DNA from: Tricholomella constricta
Lineage: Eukaryota > Basidiomycota > Agaricomycetes > Agaricales > Lyophyllaceae
NCBI GenBank assembly: GCA_013368375.1
Contig: JAACJP010000007.1
Coordinates: forward strand, 1,178,001 to 1,242,000
Direction: 5' to 3'
DNA: 64,000 nt
The notes under the pieces are model-generated. The model searched no databases. It was not told the origin of the DNA and saw nothing but the letters and a program-made list of their open reading frames with translations. The position numbers were made by a program, and so were the translations under genes. Of the stretch, positions 52,261 to 64,000 are shown one piece after another; the first letter of the stretch is position 1, and each line of letters opens with the position of its first letter.

Positions 52261-54594
52261 ATGAACCGCTACAGCTTCACACAATACGGGCATGGTGCTA
52301 GCTCCTCATCCGCTTCACACTTACCTATCGCCTCTTCATCCCAAATGCACATGACAGGAGACGGCTACTACGACATAGACCCCTCCGCGAAGCCCGGCTC
52401 ATGGAACGACAACCAATCCGAGGGGCCAACCGCCTATCCCAATACCGCAGATTCGGCTCCTTTCTATCACAACTCAAACTATTTGTATCCCACAAAAAGT
52501 TTAACGGGGCCTGGCGCCATCATGCCACCACTGAGGAGCTCGAGGATTCAACCTGCCCCTAGCAGCGGAGTCATGGTCATGCCGCCGTCCCACAGTCATG
52601 GTCCGCAAGGAGAGCCCCACCAAAACCCTGTCGCAGCGATAACCATCGAAGAACAACATAATGTTGCTGCCGACGGCGGATCGGCAGTGCCTCCGCCCTC
52701 GACATCGACGCTCCCAACTTTAAAATGGCGAGCGGCTTGGGTTTGTCAATCCCATAATTCTCTCCCAGTACCCACGCCCCGGACATCCGAGCATAAAACC
52801 TCGAAGCGCAGAGAACGCAAGCAGCGTGCCTCCGACGAGGTGGCCGACGCGTCGAGTTCAAACAACGCCACCACGATGTCCGAAGAGCCTGGAATGCTCA
52901 AGTTCGTGAACCTTGTGGACCAGCTTCACTCCAAGAATGTCCGGACGCAGACCAAGCAGGGCACACTGACGTCCCAGTGGAGATGTGATCGATGCCAAGT
53001 AAAGTACGTACTTCGTCAAAATGAAGAGGATATCTATAGATACTAATCACAACTACGACAGTTACGCTAATAAATTTGCACTCACGCGCCATCAGTTGAA
53101 ATGCGCACCAAAAGACAAGATCATCGAGAACGTAGGCTCGGCGGCTGTCGAGAGCCAAGGGAATAAACGGAAAACCCCCCATACCCTCACTGTAGAAAAC
53201 AATACCGCAGGACTTTCTGTAACGAAGAAGGCTCGCAAGGGTAAAAGAAGGAAGGCCGAGGAGGTCTCAGGGCAAGCTGGCCCGATTCAAAGAGGCGTCC
53301 CATTGCCAGCTGCCGAATTCTCCTTCCGCATGTCACGGCCGTCGTCTCAGGCCACCGAAGCGACGTCGCAAAACAACAATCCACTCGTTCACTTCCACGA
53401 ACCACACGTGAGCGGTGAGATCCGCCGATTCGTTTCCGCAGATCAGGCGAACCACCCTCAGGCGCCGATGCCCATCCAGCCCCCTCACATGTCCATAAGC
53501 TACGACCCCAACTCGCAACTCTCTGGCCTTCACCAGGATGTGGCCAATTGGTCCAACTCTGCTCGACCTGCACATTCTGGAGCGTTCATTTCATACGCTC
53601 GCCCTGAGTATGGCCCACCTCAGGTCCTGGTGGGTAGGCGAACACAAGCGCACTATGGTTGGGTTCAAAACCAAGTGTATCTTGGCCCATCCCACGAGCC
53701 CGGTAACTCCTCACAATATACTCAGTCAAGTCACGGAGATCAACATTACGTCGTAACCGCCATCCCTTCTGGTCATGCTCAGAACGTCATGCAGCCCATT
53801 GACGGCTATTCATCGTCCACCATGCACGGTCCATTGTATCCGTTTGACGGACAGATGCAGGCGTGCTATCCATACCAGCACCCCGCATTGAATTCGGGTG
53901 GCGACCATGCGTCCTCATACAACTCTTACTACCATCAACACAACAAATTTACATATGACAACGAACTTGCTCTCAATGGATATCCAGATATTGTCGCCCC
54001 CACTTTGTATGTCAAAGCTCATATTTTTATCTTGATCAACTTAATAAATGCTTTTTTCATTGTAGGGCGCATACACAGACCTTCGAGCCCCTTCTTCCCC
54101 AGGACACCTATCCGCCGGACATCCTTCCACTCGGAAGCCACGCGCAGGCCTGGCACGTAGAACCAGAGACCACCTTCCAGCCTATCGAGTCCTTCGGTCT
54201 TCCTGCGACACATGTCCAGCAAGCAGAGATACAGGACGCGCAAACTTCTGCCTCGTCGGTCTCCCAAGGTTCTGGAATGCCAGATCAAGAAGCTCACGTT
54301 CTGAGTGACGACAACGACTTTGACGACGAATTTACGGAGCCCGGTTCTTCGCCTCTAAAAGAGGTCGAAATCATTGCGATCGAAGAACCTCAGGTGTCTT
54401 CCCTCGTGCCGGAAGCTCCCATTACCAATGTCGACGACGAGTCCGATGACGAATTCGGCGACTTGTTCACGGAACGCGGTTCGTCACCTCTAAAACAGGT
54501 CGAGGACAAACCACCGAGAGCAACAAGCGAAGTCGCGGGGGAATCTTCTCCTCGTCGACTTAAAAGGCAGACGTCCTCCTCAAACCTGTTTTAA
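52261..54594 (+). CDS. Putative single-finger DNA-binding protein
   Basis: 738 residues; exons 52261-53003, 53062-54006, 54066-54594. I chose ATG 52261 (MNRYSFTQYGHG) because upstream sequence looks like leader. A zinc-finger-like motif WRCDRCQVNYANKFALTRHQ then LKC (C-x2-C-x12-H-x3-C) is split by intron 1 at residue ~248. It is preceded by a basic stretch (KTSKRRERKQRASDE) and followed by another (KKARKGKRRKAEE), both good nuclear-localisation candidates. The rest is disordered, rich in Ser, Pro, Gln, Tyr and His. The C-terminal ~110 residues hold two related acidic units (FTEPGSSPLKEVE and FTERGSSPLKQVE). I infer a transcription regulator; no named family recognised. Confidence 0.68.
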
Positions 54595-55374
54595 ACTGGC
54601 CCCTCTGCGGCAACCACGCATCGACTTGTTTATGGCACAGTTGACCTGTGATCCATCCGCGCTCTTTCCTTCCTCTCCGGTTATATCATACTTCCTCGCA
54701 TGGTGTTTTTATCACGCCCATTTATGCGTTTCATTGTATCGCCAGCCCCCGACTGGGCCCGTCACTTTCCTTAACTCTTCATGCCGGCTTGTTCACTATT
54801 CACTGCTGGCCTTATTATCGCAAAAACATCCGACTACATTCGCTCTTGTATCGTTAGGCTTGTACCTCATCCGTGTTTACCATCATTGTAGCAATAGGTA
54901 AGTAGTTCAGTTCACTTGTTAGTCGTAGCGTAGTCCTTGTAGGTAGCTGTAGTGTAGAATTTGAATATATGCTCATCCTTACATGACTTTCAGAAGTCTC
55001 TGACGAATCGTCTCCCAGAATGCATTAGTACAAGGTTGCAGAATCTTTCCAGGATAATTCACAACATCTGTCACCTATTTATTTCAGAATCCCGCGAACA
55101 ACGGCGATCAAAATGGACAATGTGGCGCCCTTGAACGCCACAATTTGGACCTTGATGCGCTTCTCCCAGTGCCAACGGAAAACATTTTGGATTGGTCGAG
55201 TATTTAATTACAGTTCAGAAACGGGATCCGAAGCAGCAAAACGAGCAAAACGATACATTACTATCATGGCATGAACGCAGATCCGAAAACATAACGAGCA
55301 ATTCCCAAAAGAGTAGAAAGAAGACTTGGTTTGGCGAGACCGTAGGGTTGCTCGCCTCACCTGATAACGTGGAA
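54595..55374. other. Convergent intergenic, 780 bp
   Basis: 3' flanks of the zinc-finger gene and the PARP-finger gene. Nothing else recognised. Confidence 0.55.
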
Positions 55375-56947
55375 TCAGTCTTCCTCGTCGTCGTCGTTCT
55401 CGACGATCTCCTTGCTCTTCTTGGCTTTAGAGGCGGGCTTAGCCTTCTTCGAGGCAGGTTTGCTAGCTGCGGCAGCCTTCGAAGCAGGACGCTTGACAGA
55501 AGGTCTTATTTAGTCGGTGAAAAACTGGGAAGAGAATAGGTGATTACTTTGCGTTTTTTGCCATTCTCCTCACTATCAGCGGGCTCCGCATCATTGGCGT
55601 CTGCCATCTCCTCATCACCATCCGCGTCCTGAGACATAAGCAGGTGAGCAGTTGTTCTATCGAAATTTACAAGGCGTACCCTCTTCGACACAGGCTTCTT
55701 GGGCGCTGCCTTTGTCTTCTTGTCTGCGGGCTTTTTGGCGGTCGTCTTCTTTTTGGGCTTCTCCTCTTCCTCCTCCTCGCCGCTGTCGTCCTCCTGCGCT
55801 GGGACGGCCTCGATGACTTCCGTGAAGTCCTCGCCAGATTCATCGTCCTCCTCATCCTGAATGAAGAACTCAGTCAATTTTATCAGTAACGTGCGGTGGT
55901 AGGCCCTGAACGGACCTTCTTCTTTTTCGGTGCACGTTTCTTGGGAGCAGCTTTTGCTTTTGCTTCAGGCGCTTTCTTCGTAGCACGCTTCTTGGGGGCT
56001 TCCTCGCCGTCGTCATTGTCAGCATCCGCCTTCTGCAAACACGGACAGATTAACGAGATTATTTCATGGTAGTGTCGACGAAATCACAGCACCTTTGCAC
56101 GAGGTTTTCTGGCAGCTGGAGCCTTCTTTTTCGGTTTCTCTTCCTCCTCATCCTCATCAGCGTCTTCGTCGACTTCAGGTTTCTAGTAAGATGTCAAAGA
56201 TGACCATCAATAACACACATCACCATTTTAATTCATAGAACAAACCTTCGCCTTCGTTGCCCGTGCTCTTTTCGGCTTTTCAGCAGGCTCCTCGTCACCA
56301 GAATCATCAGCTTTCTTTTTCTTAGCAGGTGCTTTCTTGGTGGCCGCCTTCTTTTTGGGCTTTTCTTCGTCTTCGTCCTCATCTGCGGCAGGTTTCCTCG
56401 CAGTCTCTGGTATATCCTCGTCTGCGACATGGCCATTTTCCCAAGCGACATCCACCTTCTGCTTGTCTTCGTCAGTGAGATCCTCGTAGCCGTCAAGCTC
56501 AGAGCTTGACTCCAAAGACTTCTTCATGTTCTCCAGAATCTTCGGCGTGGTGCATCCCCAATGTCTCCATGCACTTTATCAGAAAATAAAACAAAAATAT
56601 GCCATTATATTAGGGTGGAGAGGAAACTTCAAACAACATTCTTACAAGCTCGTATTTCCACGAAATTCGACAATGCTGCCGACACGCAGCTCTCCTTTTT
56701 CAATCGGAGTGCCTGTAGTAAAGGGCAGCCGTGTGTTAAAAATCTATAAACCAGATAAGGGACATTATACAACCTGCACAAGGCTTAGGACCTGCAAAAT
56801 ACAATGTTAGCGATCAAGCCACCAGCGCCCACAATGAACATCCCCGTGGCTGGTACAAAGTCAGCCAAAGGAGGGCTCCACACCTTTGCACTTTGCCCGA
56901 CCAGACGAAGCATATTCCAGACGATATCCCGAGGGTTTCTCAGCCAT
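55375..56947 (-). CDS. PARP-type zinc-finger protein with Lys/Glu-rich tail
   Basis: 352 residues; nine exons (minus): 56884-56947, 56774-56791, 56646-56712, 56246-56573, 56093-56182, 55916-56032, 55680-55856, 55548-55628, 55375-55491. Exon 2 is an 18-base microexon (GPKPCA) inside the finger. The N-terminal domain is the DNA-break-sensing PARP finger: YRLEYASSGRAKC, KPCAGT, LRVGSIVEF, SFAWRHWGC. Zinc ligands are Cys20, Cys26, His54 and Cys57. ELDGYEDLTDEDKQKV closes the domain as in PARP1. There is no PARP catalytic domain; instead ~250 residues alternate acidic patches with KPKKKAATKKAPAKKKK-like basic patches, a histone-H1-like layout. Most tail introns are phase 0, each tail exon being one acidic-plus-basic module. 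Probably a nuclear DNA-binding or chromatin protein. Confidence 0.85.
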
Positions 56948-59767
56948 AGTTCAAGACGATAATGGGGGGAAGAAAAAAAAAAAGGTTAATTTGAGACGCG
57001 ACTTCAAGTGAAACTTGGTTTGTTGACTGACGGCCTTTGAAAGTCCGCTGGCACGACGCATTGACCACCACCACAATCATGGTTGTTGCATCCGTTATCC
57101 AGCAAGACAGGCCTCTTCTATTCGTCGTCATCGCCATGTCCAACGTGCATCCTTGTTGATATCAACTCCTTGCGCCTGCTAGAGAGCCAGTTCAGCTGAA
57201 TTTGCTTCCGGTTCAAGTTCTCCGGACCGAATCTGGTGACGCCTAGGAAACGCTTCCTCAAGCGCCGGTTTTTCATTCTCGCATGGCTCAAGGCTGGTCT
57301 TCCTACACGAAATCAATCTCCAGTGTGCAACACTCTTCTTGAATTTACTTGCATGCAAGCCAACGATCGATCGACCGACTCGGCGGAACCAGATTTGCTT
57401 GATCCTCCGTTAGGGTTAGGGTCCTGAATGACTGAACGAAATGTCGCTCTTGAGTATGAATTTACAAGGTTGTCATTTCCAACACTCAGAACACTTCCTA
57501 CTCCTAGTGAGTCGAAGTGGACGTTAAAATTTTATCATCCAATTCCAGAGAAGAATTCTACAACTGCGTAAAAGACACAACAAGCATATATGCATATGCA
57601 TGTTCTAGGGGTGAATATTTAATCTTCGTGAAGCAATTTAGCTGTCTTTTCAATGTGTTGTGCGAACCTGCACCTATTTCCGATATCCTTCGTAGTCGAA
57701 AGATAACGACTTTCCCCCTGCCAAAGCTCTTCGCTGTCAACTTCATCAAGCGCTCACAGATTTGACACTGAGTACATGATGAAAATATTGAGGCAGCATA
57801 TGCATATGAGGATAGCATCGCCGCGTTGGCCTGATGGGTACATCAGTCGGGGTGAATGATGCGAGTGACGGCACACTTACATCGTGGCGCATGGTCCTTT
57901 CGGTATAAGTACCTGTGCTGCAATGACGGAGAATGCTTGCGCGACCATGTTGTAAATTGAAGCATTGACCGTTCAGCTAGCTACAGCACCAGGGTTGCGA
58001 GTACTCATGACTGGAAGGTACACTATTAGAATTTCACGAGGACATCGATAGGAATTGCAGGAACGCACGATATCAGAGCAATCCTGATACAAGACCCCGA
58101 GCAAGCAAAATAGCAATCAAAAGGCGCTTATAACATATACAGGTTGACTAAACCGTCCAAAGTCTTTCCATGGTTTGAGGTTCTTCAGTGATGTATATAT
58201 CGCAACCAAGTAGCGCCCAGACACTGTCCTCGATCAAAGCCAGTGCTGTGACAGTCGAACGACCATTCACTGTATCAGAGATAAGGGTGGTTCCAAAGAT
58301 GGTGACCTTGTCCGTCGCTTGCACGGAATCGTCGTAAGGTTGATCAGGAAGGTGTTGAATCTTTAATACACCGATGAATTGAACAATGTTCGCGTGCCTA
58401 AGGTGATGAGGCTCCACAGAGGATGTGATAGATATTAGGGATGCCGAACACCAGCCCGCTGTTTGATAACTTGTCAATGCAACTGCTACGACAGGCGAAC
58501 TTGAAGTCAGCCGCGAAGACTCGAACTCACGCGACGTAAAGCGGCCAGCGACCATAGTCGTTCAAGATCACTTGGCGGGGTTAAACATGTCATCCTGTTA
58601 TTTCTGTATCAGGAGACGCAACTCCAATCTGTCGACGCATTAACCTTGTTGGGATCATCATGGCGGATGCGAGAGAAGGCAATCGATCATTCTCATCCCT
58701 TGGACTAGCCTTTGGGACAGATCCAATTCCTGGCCTGCGTTGGCGAAGAAGGCACTCTGAAGAACGTCAAAACACCAATGATTAGGCTGATTATCCTCAG
58801 AATAGTAAATTTACTTGTCGTTTGTTGGCGAAGGGAAAAAAAAAAGGACTTGACGAAGAACAACTGCACAGTCATGGGTAGAGTGAGAATAGGAAACTTG
58901 AGCTCAGCGTTCTAGACTTTTCTAAAGATCGTCACTAAGAACAGCCTTCAAGTCGAATCGGAGTTCCAGGTCTTTCTTGTCAATAATGGTGAGAATCGAC
59001 GACTAAAAGCTGCTGAGTGTTTCGACGGGCTCCTTGAGGCTACCAGTGGATTCAATCGTAGAAGCCATATAAGAAAATAACAAGAGTTAGCCACCTTTCC
59101 TCATACCCAGTATCAGCTTTAAATGGTTCCTGAGGAGCGACAGGCACAAGGGGTTACGGAAACTCAAGCGCAGAAGCACACGTAGACAGGGCAGTCTTTT
59201 CTAGATCTGAAAAACGATATATTCGTTATACGTCCACGAGCCGTTACGGACGACGAGTGACAGTGGAGCCTATAGAATTGCAGAAGCTCCAGTATAATAT
59301 CGATGTACTAAGTATCCCAGAGCCTGATTCTAAGGCGTCGGTAGTAGCGAAATGCCTTGAGGCTGCCCATATGTTTGGACCGTGCAATCATTTCTGGAAG
59401 CAGTGTAAATCGAAGTGATGGCGGGGGCCAGTAGGCTCGAAGCCGCACGGCTACAGCTGTGTCCTGATACATCGACACCTTGGATATTAAGAATAGAAAA
59501 TCGCGCGTAGGGAGCAGCACAGGTATTGCAAGCGGTGCAAGGGCCCGGGGAAGTCACCGTTGTCGCTATTGATTGCAGCACGTGACGTAATTGTCTTGAT
59601 CGTCGGACTCGCGGCGACAGCGAGCAGCACCAACTTAAGTCAATTCATCTTTCAGGAACAGCTTCACCACATTTTAGGTTTCTTTGCTCGACTGCAGGGC
59701 ATATCGCGCAGCTTTACGTACCCTGGGCGCAGGTACTTTCATTCGCCAATCTCGCATACCAAATTCC
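56948..59767. other. Intergenic, 2.8 kb
   Basis: Promoters of the PARP-finger gene and HIRA. Contains an A-run near 56972, a double telomere-type motif at 57410-57421, and a minus open frame 58148-58555 with a kinase-like phrase HLRHANIVQFIGVL but nothing else of a kinase. No gene called. Confidence 0.45.
57410..57421 (+). repeat. Two tandem TTAGGG units
   Basis: TTAGGGTTAGGG, the telomere repeat of most filamentous fungi, in an intergenic position. Two units can occur by chance; recorded because it may mark an old insertion or a telobox-type promoter motif. Confidence 0.5.
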
Positions 59768-62700
59768 ATGCATTTCACCAAACCAGCCTGGGTGATTCAC
59801 AAGGACTCTGCAAAGAACGATACGAATGCGAAAAGACTTTCGATTTTCTCCGTCCACGTTCACCCGGATGGCTCCCGTATCGCCACTGGCGGCCTGGATG
59901 CCAAAATTCGCATTTGGAGCACGAAGCCGATCTTAAATCCTGCTTCGGAGCTTTCGAACAAGCCCCCTAAATCATTATGCACTTTGACGATGCACACTGG
60001 TCCAGTGTTGGTGGTGCGATGGGCGCACTCAGGTCGGTGGCTGGCGAGTGGAAGCGACGACGAGATTGTTATGATATGGGACTTGGATCCGTGAGTGTTG
60101 AGTCCACTTCATTGTACCGTTCAAATTTTACATGCTTTTCAACTCAAGGAATGCGCGGGGCAAGGTGTGGGGTACAGATGAGGTGAACGTAGAGGGATGG
60201 AAACCTCTGAAACGACTTCCGGGGCACGAAAGCGGTGAGTGGTTAATCCATCCTCCGAATCCATTCTCTGACGCGCCACAGACGTAACCGACGTGGCGTG
60301 GTCACCAGGGGACCGATACCTCGCATCTGTAGGCCTTGACTCACAGGTTCTCGTTTGGTGTGGCTTCACATTGGGTGAGTGGCTCAAATGTGTCCGTGCG
60401 CCAATACTTATAGTGGACAGAACGCCTTCGGAAACTTGATCAGCATCAGGGATTCGTCAAGGGTGTCTGCTGGGATCCCGTTGGAGAGTTCCTGGCGACT
60501 CAATCTGATGATAGGTCTGTAAAGATATGGAGGACGACGGACTGGAGTCTTGAGGCAGAGGTGACAAAACCATTTGAGGACTCGCCGGGAAGCACCTTCT
60601 TTAGGAGGCTGAGGTGAGTCGGCATCGCTGTACCCAAGGATTATTTTGACACCTTCTTTAGCTGGTCGCCCGATGGTGCTCATATCACGGCATCTAATGC
60701 TACGAACAACAAGGGTTTCGTGTTTATTGCCGCTGTTATCACACGCAACACATGGACTTCCGACATCAGCTTGGTTGGTCACGAAAACACGGTTGAGGTT
60801 GCTGTGAGTTCCCAGTGTTCTCTCGCTTCACTTACTTCAATTCCTTTCCAAGGCGTACAACCCTCACATATTTCTGCGCAACATGAACGCCCCAGTCGCG
60901 ACTTCAAATATTTGTTCCGTAGTTGCACTGGGTGCTGACGATCGCTCGGTATCCGTTTGGCAAACCAAATCTGCACGGCCACTCATTGTCGCAAAAGAAG
61001 TTTTTGAGCGTCAAATCATGGATCTCAGCTGGTACGCCCCTTTCACACATCCCCCCCTTTGTGTGTGTGTTCAAAGGTATCTCTTCACCGCAGGTCCTGG
61101 GATGGTTTAACACTATACGCGGCGTCATCCGACGGCACTCTTGCAGTGTTCAACTTCGATCCTGACGAACTGGAAGGCATCGCGCCGCATTCGGTGCAAG
61201 AACAATACCTCACAAAATTTGGCTTCAACCCGCCTCCAGTCCCAGAAGGTTATTCCCACGTCTCCACAAAGGAATCCTCGCAGATCACCCCTCCCCCATC
61301 GCCATCGACCCAGAAGCAATCACTATCGACAGGATTCACCCAGGCCAACGGCGGAGGCGAGCGCATTAATATGCTCGTCGCGAAGCGCGGCAACAAGAAG
61401 CGTGCGAACCTTACCGCTGTCCCCTCTGCAGGCACCACCTCAGCATCTGTCAATGGCATCGCAGGGCCCTCGGGCAGCACAGCTCCTACCTCGAAACGTG
61501 CACAGCTCATGCAGATAATGCCTTCGAGCACGTTCCCACTGCCGTCGGAGCAGCCCTTCGATGCGCCCGACAGCTGGTCGCGCCATGCAGACGTCAGCAT
61601 GGACCTGGATGTTCCTATAGATTCGCTCGATACCTCCGTCTCCCCGATGCATACGCGTGGGAAGCGCAAGGCAAGTGCGGTGATCGATCTGACGGATGAA
61701 GGCAAACCGAACAAGGCGCGCACGCTAGGTGGGGACCGCGTTCGGGAGCATGTGTCTGTGAAGGAGATTGGAGTAGTTGATGGGGGCACAAGGGTGGCAT
61801 GGGGAGGGCAGGTTGGGCCGAGTCTGCCAGTGGCCGCGCTGTTGACTTCGTTGACTGCGGAAATTGAAGGGAGTGATGATTTATTCGAGGGACGCAATTC
61901 TGAGGGCGATGGTATGTGCGATCTTCTCAGGGAGGACAGTATTGTTGAATGTTTTTGACAGCGCCGACGGAGGTCATGTATGTGAGTGGGAAACAGACTC
62001 AGTGGCTCGATTATCTGCCCTGCCCTGCTTTGGCGATCAAGGCGACATCGTATTTCTGTGCTGTTGCGATGCTGGATGGATCTTTAAACGTTTATTCACA
62101 TACCGGACGACGGTAAGTTTACCTGATTGGCGTTCAGCCGACGTTTGTCTCAACTATTTCGTTAGGTTCATGCCGACCCTAACTCTCGGAGCACCTTGTT
62201 CTTACATGGAGGTGAACAAGCATGCACTAATGGTTATCAACTCAACAGGTCAACTCTATTCCTGGTATGAAAACTCCTTAGCCTCACATGGCAGTAGCAA
62301 ATCTCACTTTTAACCAGGAACATCAAAAAACAAGAATCTTTCTTCCTGCCGATATCAGTCTCTCCGCTCCTCTCATCCCTTAACCATACTATCACCTCCA
62401 CCGCCGTGCGCCCTAACGGCGCACCTATAATCAACTGTTCCAATGGCGTCGCGTACTCCTACGACCCTGCGCTTCTGACTTGGGTCAAGCTCAGCGAGCG
62501 CTGGTGGGCAGAGGGCTCGGACGCCTGGCACGGCCGCCAGCGACACTCGGGCAACCAGGCAGCGAACCGTGGCATCATGTCGGCGGTGGAGGGCAGCGTT
62601 GGTGGCACGCCGGATGAGGCTCTTTCTGACAAGCAGCGGCCGACGTGGTGGAACACAGCCTTGACATTAGGCCATCTGGAGACGAGGTTGAGTGCAACGA

Positions 62701-63114
62701 GGCTGCTGGACAGCCCACAGGAGTATAAGCAGGCGCTGTTGGTATATGCGAAGAAGATTGCAGATGAAGGCTTCCGGGCGAAGGCGGAGGAATTAATCAA
62801 GGAGCTTTTCGGGCCGGTCTACTTGTGCGTCCTTTTGTGTGTCTGGGATTTCCGGGGAGGATTGATGTTGCTCTTCTTTTGCCTGAAATAGCCGTCCGGG
62901 ACGTGAAGATACTTGGTCGCCGTCTGTAATCGGGCTCCCGAAACGTGATCTTCTCAAGGACGTGCTGTCAATATTTGGTCAGTAGCTTATAGCGTGATGA
63001 GGCTAAGCTTTTGCTTATCCTTGAGTGTCTTGGGATACAGCTCGGAGCAAGACGTTGACGAAATTGGCGATGGATTGGCAAGATACTCTGAAAAAATCGT
63101 CGAATGATGATTGA
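59768..63114 (+). CDS. HIRA histone chaperone subunit
   Basis: Replication-independent deposition of H3-H4 and silencing, within the HIR complex. 916 residues; twelve exons: 59768-60090, 60149-60234, 60282-60374, 60421-60613, 60662-60803, 60853-61031, 61094-61911, 61962-62112, 62166-62264, 62318-62824, 62892-62977, 63041-63114; phases agree and the sum is divisible by three. The start is fixed by [11 protein letters not shown], which matches the HIRA N-terminus. Seven WD40 repeats fill residues 1-360 ([97 protein letters not shown]). A Ser/Pro-rich linker follows ([20 protein letters not shown], the B-domain region) and then the HIRA C-terminal domain ([49 protein letters not shown]). Full length and apparently intact. 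Confidence 0.92.
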
Positions 63115-63830
63115 ACAGGCCGCGTTTAATGATTTTCACCTGGTGTAATTTGCTATGTTGTATCATTGTATTTTCTCGATGTACTCTACGCTTTTTGCCG
63201 AGCCTGCTGCCACCTTTTTTTGTAATGTTAACCGGTTATGGGCCTTAACACCAAGCAAAAGGCGCTGGGCGAATTGGGTGCTGTCAAGTGAGTAGTCTCC
63301 CTACCTTTGAATTCTACGTTCGAACAGATATATTATGTTGGTGTAGATGCTCTTCGCAGCGCATATCGTCTACTGCGCTATCGTGTTCTGCTATTGCAAT
63401 CGGTCTGCCTGCGATTGCAGGTAGCTTTTTCTTCATTTATGTTGCCAGCTAGGTCAAAAGCTCTGTCGCTGACAAGTCGATCTTAGATAGAAGGTCAGTT
63501 TCTGCAACCTGGTTGATTTGTGATACCTGGTATCAAACCCTAGCTGCTACTCTGACTCAGGGTATTTTATGAGACATTGTTTCGTCAAAGATTGCCCACT
63601 CTAATTGCTGCTCATGGCCTCGTGTACAGTCGTTGTTTTCCACACAAGGCGGCTCAATTCTACTGTTGTTCAGGTCCTGTCTCTGGTAAAGCAAAGCATC
63701 ATCGGCCTTACTCCGATGCGACCGTGCTCATGAGCCCCTCACAGCAAAGGCAGTGCTTAACGCCTCACACCTATTATCGTCGCACCCCTCTCTATTATTC
63801 AGCATTCCGTTCAGTTCATCGATATCACCA
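63115..63830. other. Intergenic, 716 bp
   Basis: 3' flank of HIRA and promoter of the next gene. A short ATG frame at 63239 (MGLNTKQKALGELGAV) ending at GTGAGT is a conceivable tiny exon, but no consistent continuation was found. Confidence 0.45.
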
Positions 63831-63908
63831 ATGGCAGTCCAATCTGAGAAAGCTGATAAAGGGTCTTCTGGTACCGGTTCACTCGTGCATATTCTCGTGT
63901 CTGTTGAT
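63831..63908 (+). CDS. First exon of an unidentified gene (truncated by window end)
   Basis: ATG 63831 gives MAVQSEKADKGSSGTGSLVH then ILVSVD over 26 codons, ending in phase 0 at a perfect GTAAGT donor (63909). ATG context is CACCAATGG, favourable. No downstream acceptor fits within the ~90 remaining bases with certainty. Too short to name. Confidence 0.42.
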
Positions 63909-64000
63909 GTAAGTTGGATGGTTGATGACCACATTGATGATCGGGAGGATTACTGGGCTTTCAAGCGTGTTCGGTCATTGTGATTATTCTATAATCAGTC

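Noticed and set aside
58148..58555. Minus-strand frame with a kinase-like HLRHANIVQFIGVL phrase
   Set aside because: No glycine loop, HRD or DFG around it; one phrase is too little to call a kinase fragment.
63239..63304. MGLNTKQKALGELGAV start followed by GTGAGT
   Set aside because: No downstream exon in a compatible phase could be found.

Overview
This is a nuclear contig of a filamentous basidiomycete, most likely an Agaricomycete. The evidence is dense small introns (mostly 46-80 bases, GT-AG), short intergenic gaps, and protein families typical of that class. These include a fungal SREBP with two membrane segments, a sphingolipid delta-4 desaturase, a PITALRE-type CDK9/Bur1 kinase, HIRA, a VEFS-box SUZ12-like protein and a Helitron with a 2203-residue Rep-helicase. 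Gene models were built by hand from reading frame, intron phase and homology recalled from memory; no search was run.

Left part (1-8 kb): the 3' end of an Arg/Asp-rich protein gene, then an alpha/beta-hydrolase gene, the GPI-anchor glycosyltransferase gene GPI3/PIG-A, and a second hydrolase gene on the opposite strand. The two hydrolase genes share exon sizes and intron phases, so they are an inverted duplicate pair around GPI3. The second copy has lost its nucleophilic serine (Ala112).

Mobile-element block (about 8.7-26.8 kb): an intact Helitron Rep-helicase ORF lies on the minus strand (14476-21087). On one side are three decayed genes on the same strand: a Helitron N-domain relic and two uncharacterised genes, each with a frameshift. 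On the other side (21.8-26.7 kb) is a mosaic of partial host-gene exons: a casein kinase I fragment fused head-to-head to a thiamine-diphosphate-enzyme fragment, a short coiled-coil ORF, and one unidentified exon. Most of this mosaic lies between diverged 0.6-kb inverted arms and also holds a 581-bp direct repeat. Gene-fragment capture by a Helitron is the simplest reading, but element ends were not located.

Right part (27-64 kb) is ordinary gene-rich sequence. In order it holds an SREBP-like factor and a sphingolipid delta-4 desaturase (divergent, shared 356-bp promoter), tandem D-amino-acid oxidases, an MTH1-like Nudix hydrolase, a BTB protein, CDK9/Bur1, a SUZ12-like PRC2 candidate, ribosomal protein eS26, a secreted Cys-rich Ser/Thr-stalk protein, a zinc-finger protein, a PARP-type zinc-finger protein, the HIRA histone chaperone, and the first exon of a further gene. 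Four of these (CDK9, SUZ12-like, PARP-finger, HIRA) act in transcription or chromatin. SREBP and the desaturase both concern membrane lipids. No tRNA, rRNA or CRISPR was seen.
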